Of a stretch of DNA of 14,965 nucleotides, positions 13,666 through 14,965 are shown piece by piece. The translations under genes were made by a program, and so were the position numbers. The notes under the pieces were generated by a model. The model ran no database searches. It was not told the DNA's origin and worked only from the letters and a program-made list of their open reading frames with translations. This DNA is from DAOUMF01 sp034411955. GTDB lineage: Bacteria; Chloroflexota; Dehalococcoidia; SM23-28-2; RBG-16-64-32. The stretch is taken from assembly GCA_034411955.1 (NCBI GenBank), contig DAOUMF010000217.1, positions 1 to 14,965 on the forward strand, read 5' to 3'. Every line of letters starts with the position of its first letter. Within the stretch, counting starts at the first letter, position 1.

Positions 13666-14559
13666 GTGACTCGCAAGATTGAGCAGCTTCGTGTTGTCTA
13701 TGAATGGCAGCGGCCTACCCCTTCATTTAGGATTGACTATACCCCAATTTCCGACCAGGGTCCCATCAGCCATCTGGCTGGCAGAGTCACTATTGGATCG
13801 GGTGGCGATGAACCGCTCAGCAAGACCCCTCGGAGCATTCTTCAACGCGCGGCGGCACTCGCCGAAACATTCCAAACGTTCCTGCGGCGGGAAGAAGAGC
13901 TAGAGATCCGCGGTCAGGTTGTGCAGGTGCCGTTAGAGGTAACACAATTCACAGTGGTCCCCCATGAAAACAAGGTTGATACCCGTGTCTCAGGACCGGG
14001 GTTCTCCACTGAAAGGTTTGTGGCACTAGACGCGCTTTCCCAGGGGGGACGACGTTTGGTGCAGAGCATGACAACGACGGTCGAGCGGGTCGCGTGGGAG
14101 GACTTTCGCGGGCGCTTGGAGATACCTGCCAAAGAGAAGGGACTTGAGGTCTTTATCAGTTATCGGAAGCCGCACGAGCAATTCGCTGAAAGTCTAGCCC
14201 AGCGACTAGGAGCAGAGGGTATCGTTCCTTGGTTCGACAAGTGGGACGTCCTCGCCGGAGACTCACTCCCCGGCAAGATCGAGCAGGGGCTGGAGGAGTC
14301 GACAGCGTTTATCCCGATAATCACGGCGGATTACCAACGAGGGACCTGGGCTACTGAGGAACTTCAGAGCGCTATTGCCAAGCGTGTAGAAACCGACTTC
14401 AGGATCGTACCCGTTCTGTTGGAGGAGTGCGAAAGGCCGGAACTCATCCGCCACCTGCGCTACGTCGACTTCACGGCGCAGGACCCCGAGACGTTCGAGT
14501 CTAAAGTTGGAGAGATGATCGACGCAATCTACGGACTGACCCTTAATCCCTTCCGGTAA
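13666..14559 (+). CDS. TIR-domain protein with uncharacterised N-terminal domain
   Basis: A 297-residue protein. Residues about 159-290 form a TIR domain: EVFISYRKPHEQFAESLAQRL opens with the usual F-I-S-Y, followed by VPWFDKWDVLAGDSL, the strand AFIPIITADYQ and TWATEELQSAI, where Glu232 lies at W+4, the position of the catalytic Glu of SARM1 and bacterial TIR NADases. NAD cleavage is thus possible but untested. Residues 1-155 match no family I recognise; they look mixed alpha/beta, with a helix at 52-80, and may sense a trigger. GTG at 13666 was chosen from the TATAAT 6 bases upstream; the frame runs open to 13495 but only through the two repeat fragments. Third-position G/C is 15 of 30 in its first codons against 26 of 30 in glnA, pointing to recent acquisition. 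No partner defence gene is adjacent. Confidence 0.85.
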   Translation: MTRKIEQLRVVYEWQRPTPSFRIDYTPISDQGPISHLAGRVTIGSGGDEPLSKTPRSILQRAAALAETFQTFLRREEELEIRGQVVQVPLEVTQFTVVPHENKVDTRVSGPGFSTERFVALDALSQGGRRLVQSMTTTVERVAWEDFRGRLEIPAKEKGLEVFISYRKPHEQFAESLAQRLGAEGIVPWFDKWDVLAGDSLPGKIEQGLEESTAFIPIITADYQRGTWATEELQSAIAKRVETDFRIVPVLLEECERPELIRHLRYVDFTAQDPETFESKVGEMIDAIYGLTLNPFR

Positions 14560-14562
14560 GCA

Positions 14563-14616
14563 CTACGGCGGCGGCGCGCCCACCGCGGCCGCCGCCCCGG
14601 ACGCGGCCGTAATCGC
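14563..14616. repeat. right copy of the nuoN-end direct repeat
   Basis: This is the 3' end of nuoN in its natural place. It matches 13528-13581 at 52 of 54 positions, differing at 14606 and 14609. The TIR stop codon ends 3 bases before it. Confidence 0.85.
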
Positions 14617-14965
14617 TGCCGTGCCATGCTCCACCACATCGAACACCGGCTGCGGGTACAGCCCCACCAGGAACACACCGGCCACCAGCAGCGTCAGCGC
14701 CCCGTACTCCAGCCAGGGCGTCGGGAAGCGCGTTGGCTCCTCAGGCTCCCCCAGGTACATCTGCTTGATCACCACCAGTTAGTAGTAGAGCGAGACGAAA
14801 CTGAAGAACACGGCCAGCGAGGAGAGCCACAGCAGGTCCTGCTCCGCCGCCGCCTGGAACAGGATGAACTTCGTCGCGAAGCCAGCGAACAGGGGCATCC
14901 CCGCCAGCGAGAACAGCGCGACACTCAGCGAAAGAGCCAGGTAGGGCGCCCGCTCCGCCGCCCCC
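14563..14965 (-). pseudogene. nuoN: NADH-quinone oxidoreductase subunit N, 3' part, interrupted by a stop
   Basis: The minus strand encodes the end of NuoN, a proton-pumping membrane subunit of complex I. From the window edge it reads YLALSLSVALFSLAGMPLFA then GFATKFILF, the S-L-A-G-x-P family signature, and then FSFVSLYY. An in-frame TAA (plus-strand 14779-14781) interrupts the conserved YYYL-x-V segment, where TAC would be expected, and the frame continues normally as LVVIKQMYLGEPEEPTRF to the last helix and a Pro/Ala-rich tail ending at 14563. No start codon with a ribosome binding site follows the stop. The 5' part lies outside the window. It is either a pseudogene by a single substitution or a sequencing error; the rest of the complex I operon would settle it. 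Confidence 0.8.

Noticed and set aside
1..14965. CRISPR arrays, rRNA, transposases, integrases
   Set aside because: Looked for on both strands; no regularly spaced repeats, rRNA sequence or recombinase motifs were found.

Overview
This is a high-GC bacterial segment, probably from a Chloroflexota-like (Dehalococcoidia or relative) genome. That placement is an inference from the gene mix (DUF362, GMC-type oxidoreductase with a crotonase, type I-alpha glutamine synthetase beside an orphan OmpR-type regulator, ACR3 with a dicluster ferredoxin, two-module zinc-ribbon protein) and from promoters lying very close to start codons. No marker gene fixes the taxon.

Layout. 1-1899 (+): the end of a DUF362 protein, then an alpha/beta hydrolase. 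1903-4131 (-): a GMC/FAD oxidoreductase followed by a crotonase-fold protein. 4132-4718: about 590 bases without a gene, holding a long hairpin (A). 4719-4793 (-): tRNA-Thr(CGT). 4913-5545 (+): a lipoprotein cyclophilin. 5649-5843 (-): a small DUF4177-like protein. 5844-6151: no gene, but a second hairpin (B) of the same family as A. 6152-6392 (-): the frameshifted 3' end of a KefB/TrkA-type gene. 6444-7343 (-): lipA. 7411-10237 (+): a nitrogen block made of an OmpR-family regulator with a degenerate receiver (GlnR-like), the frameshifted 3' end of amtB, a PII gene and glnA. 10239-11313 (-): a membrane-anchored methyltransferase and a zinc-ribbon protein with a clear terminator. 11481-13459 (-): an arsenic module, arsR / dicluster ferredoxin / ACR3, with two matching operator palindromes. 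13528-14965: a mosaic in which a TIR-domain gene lies between two copies of the 3' end of nuoN and follows a 35-base fragment matching the end of glnA. The nuoN gene itself carries an in-frame stop.

The nitrogen genes form a plausible circuit: the regulator may act on the glnA promoter, PII would sense 2-oxoglutarate/ATP/ADP, and the ammonium channel that usually partners PII survives only as its last ~85 codons. The arsenic genes look like a conventional efflux operon with an added ferredoxin. The most unusual parts are the TIR cassette with its flanking direct repeats, the pair of covarying hairpins, the matching operators, and the repeated pattern of genes surviving only as 3' ends. No CRISPR array, transposase, integrase or rRNA was seen.
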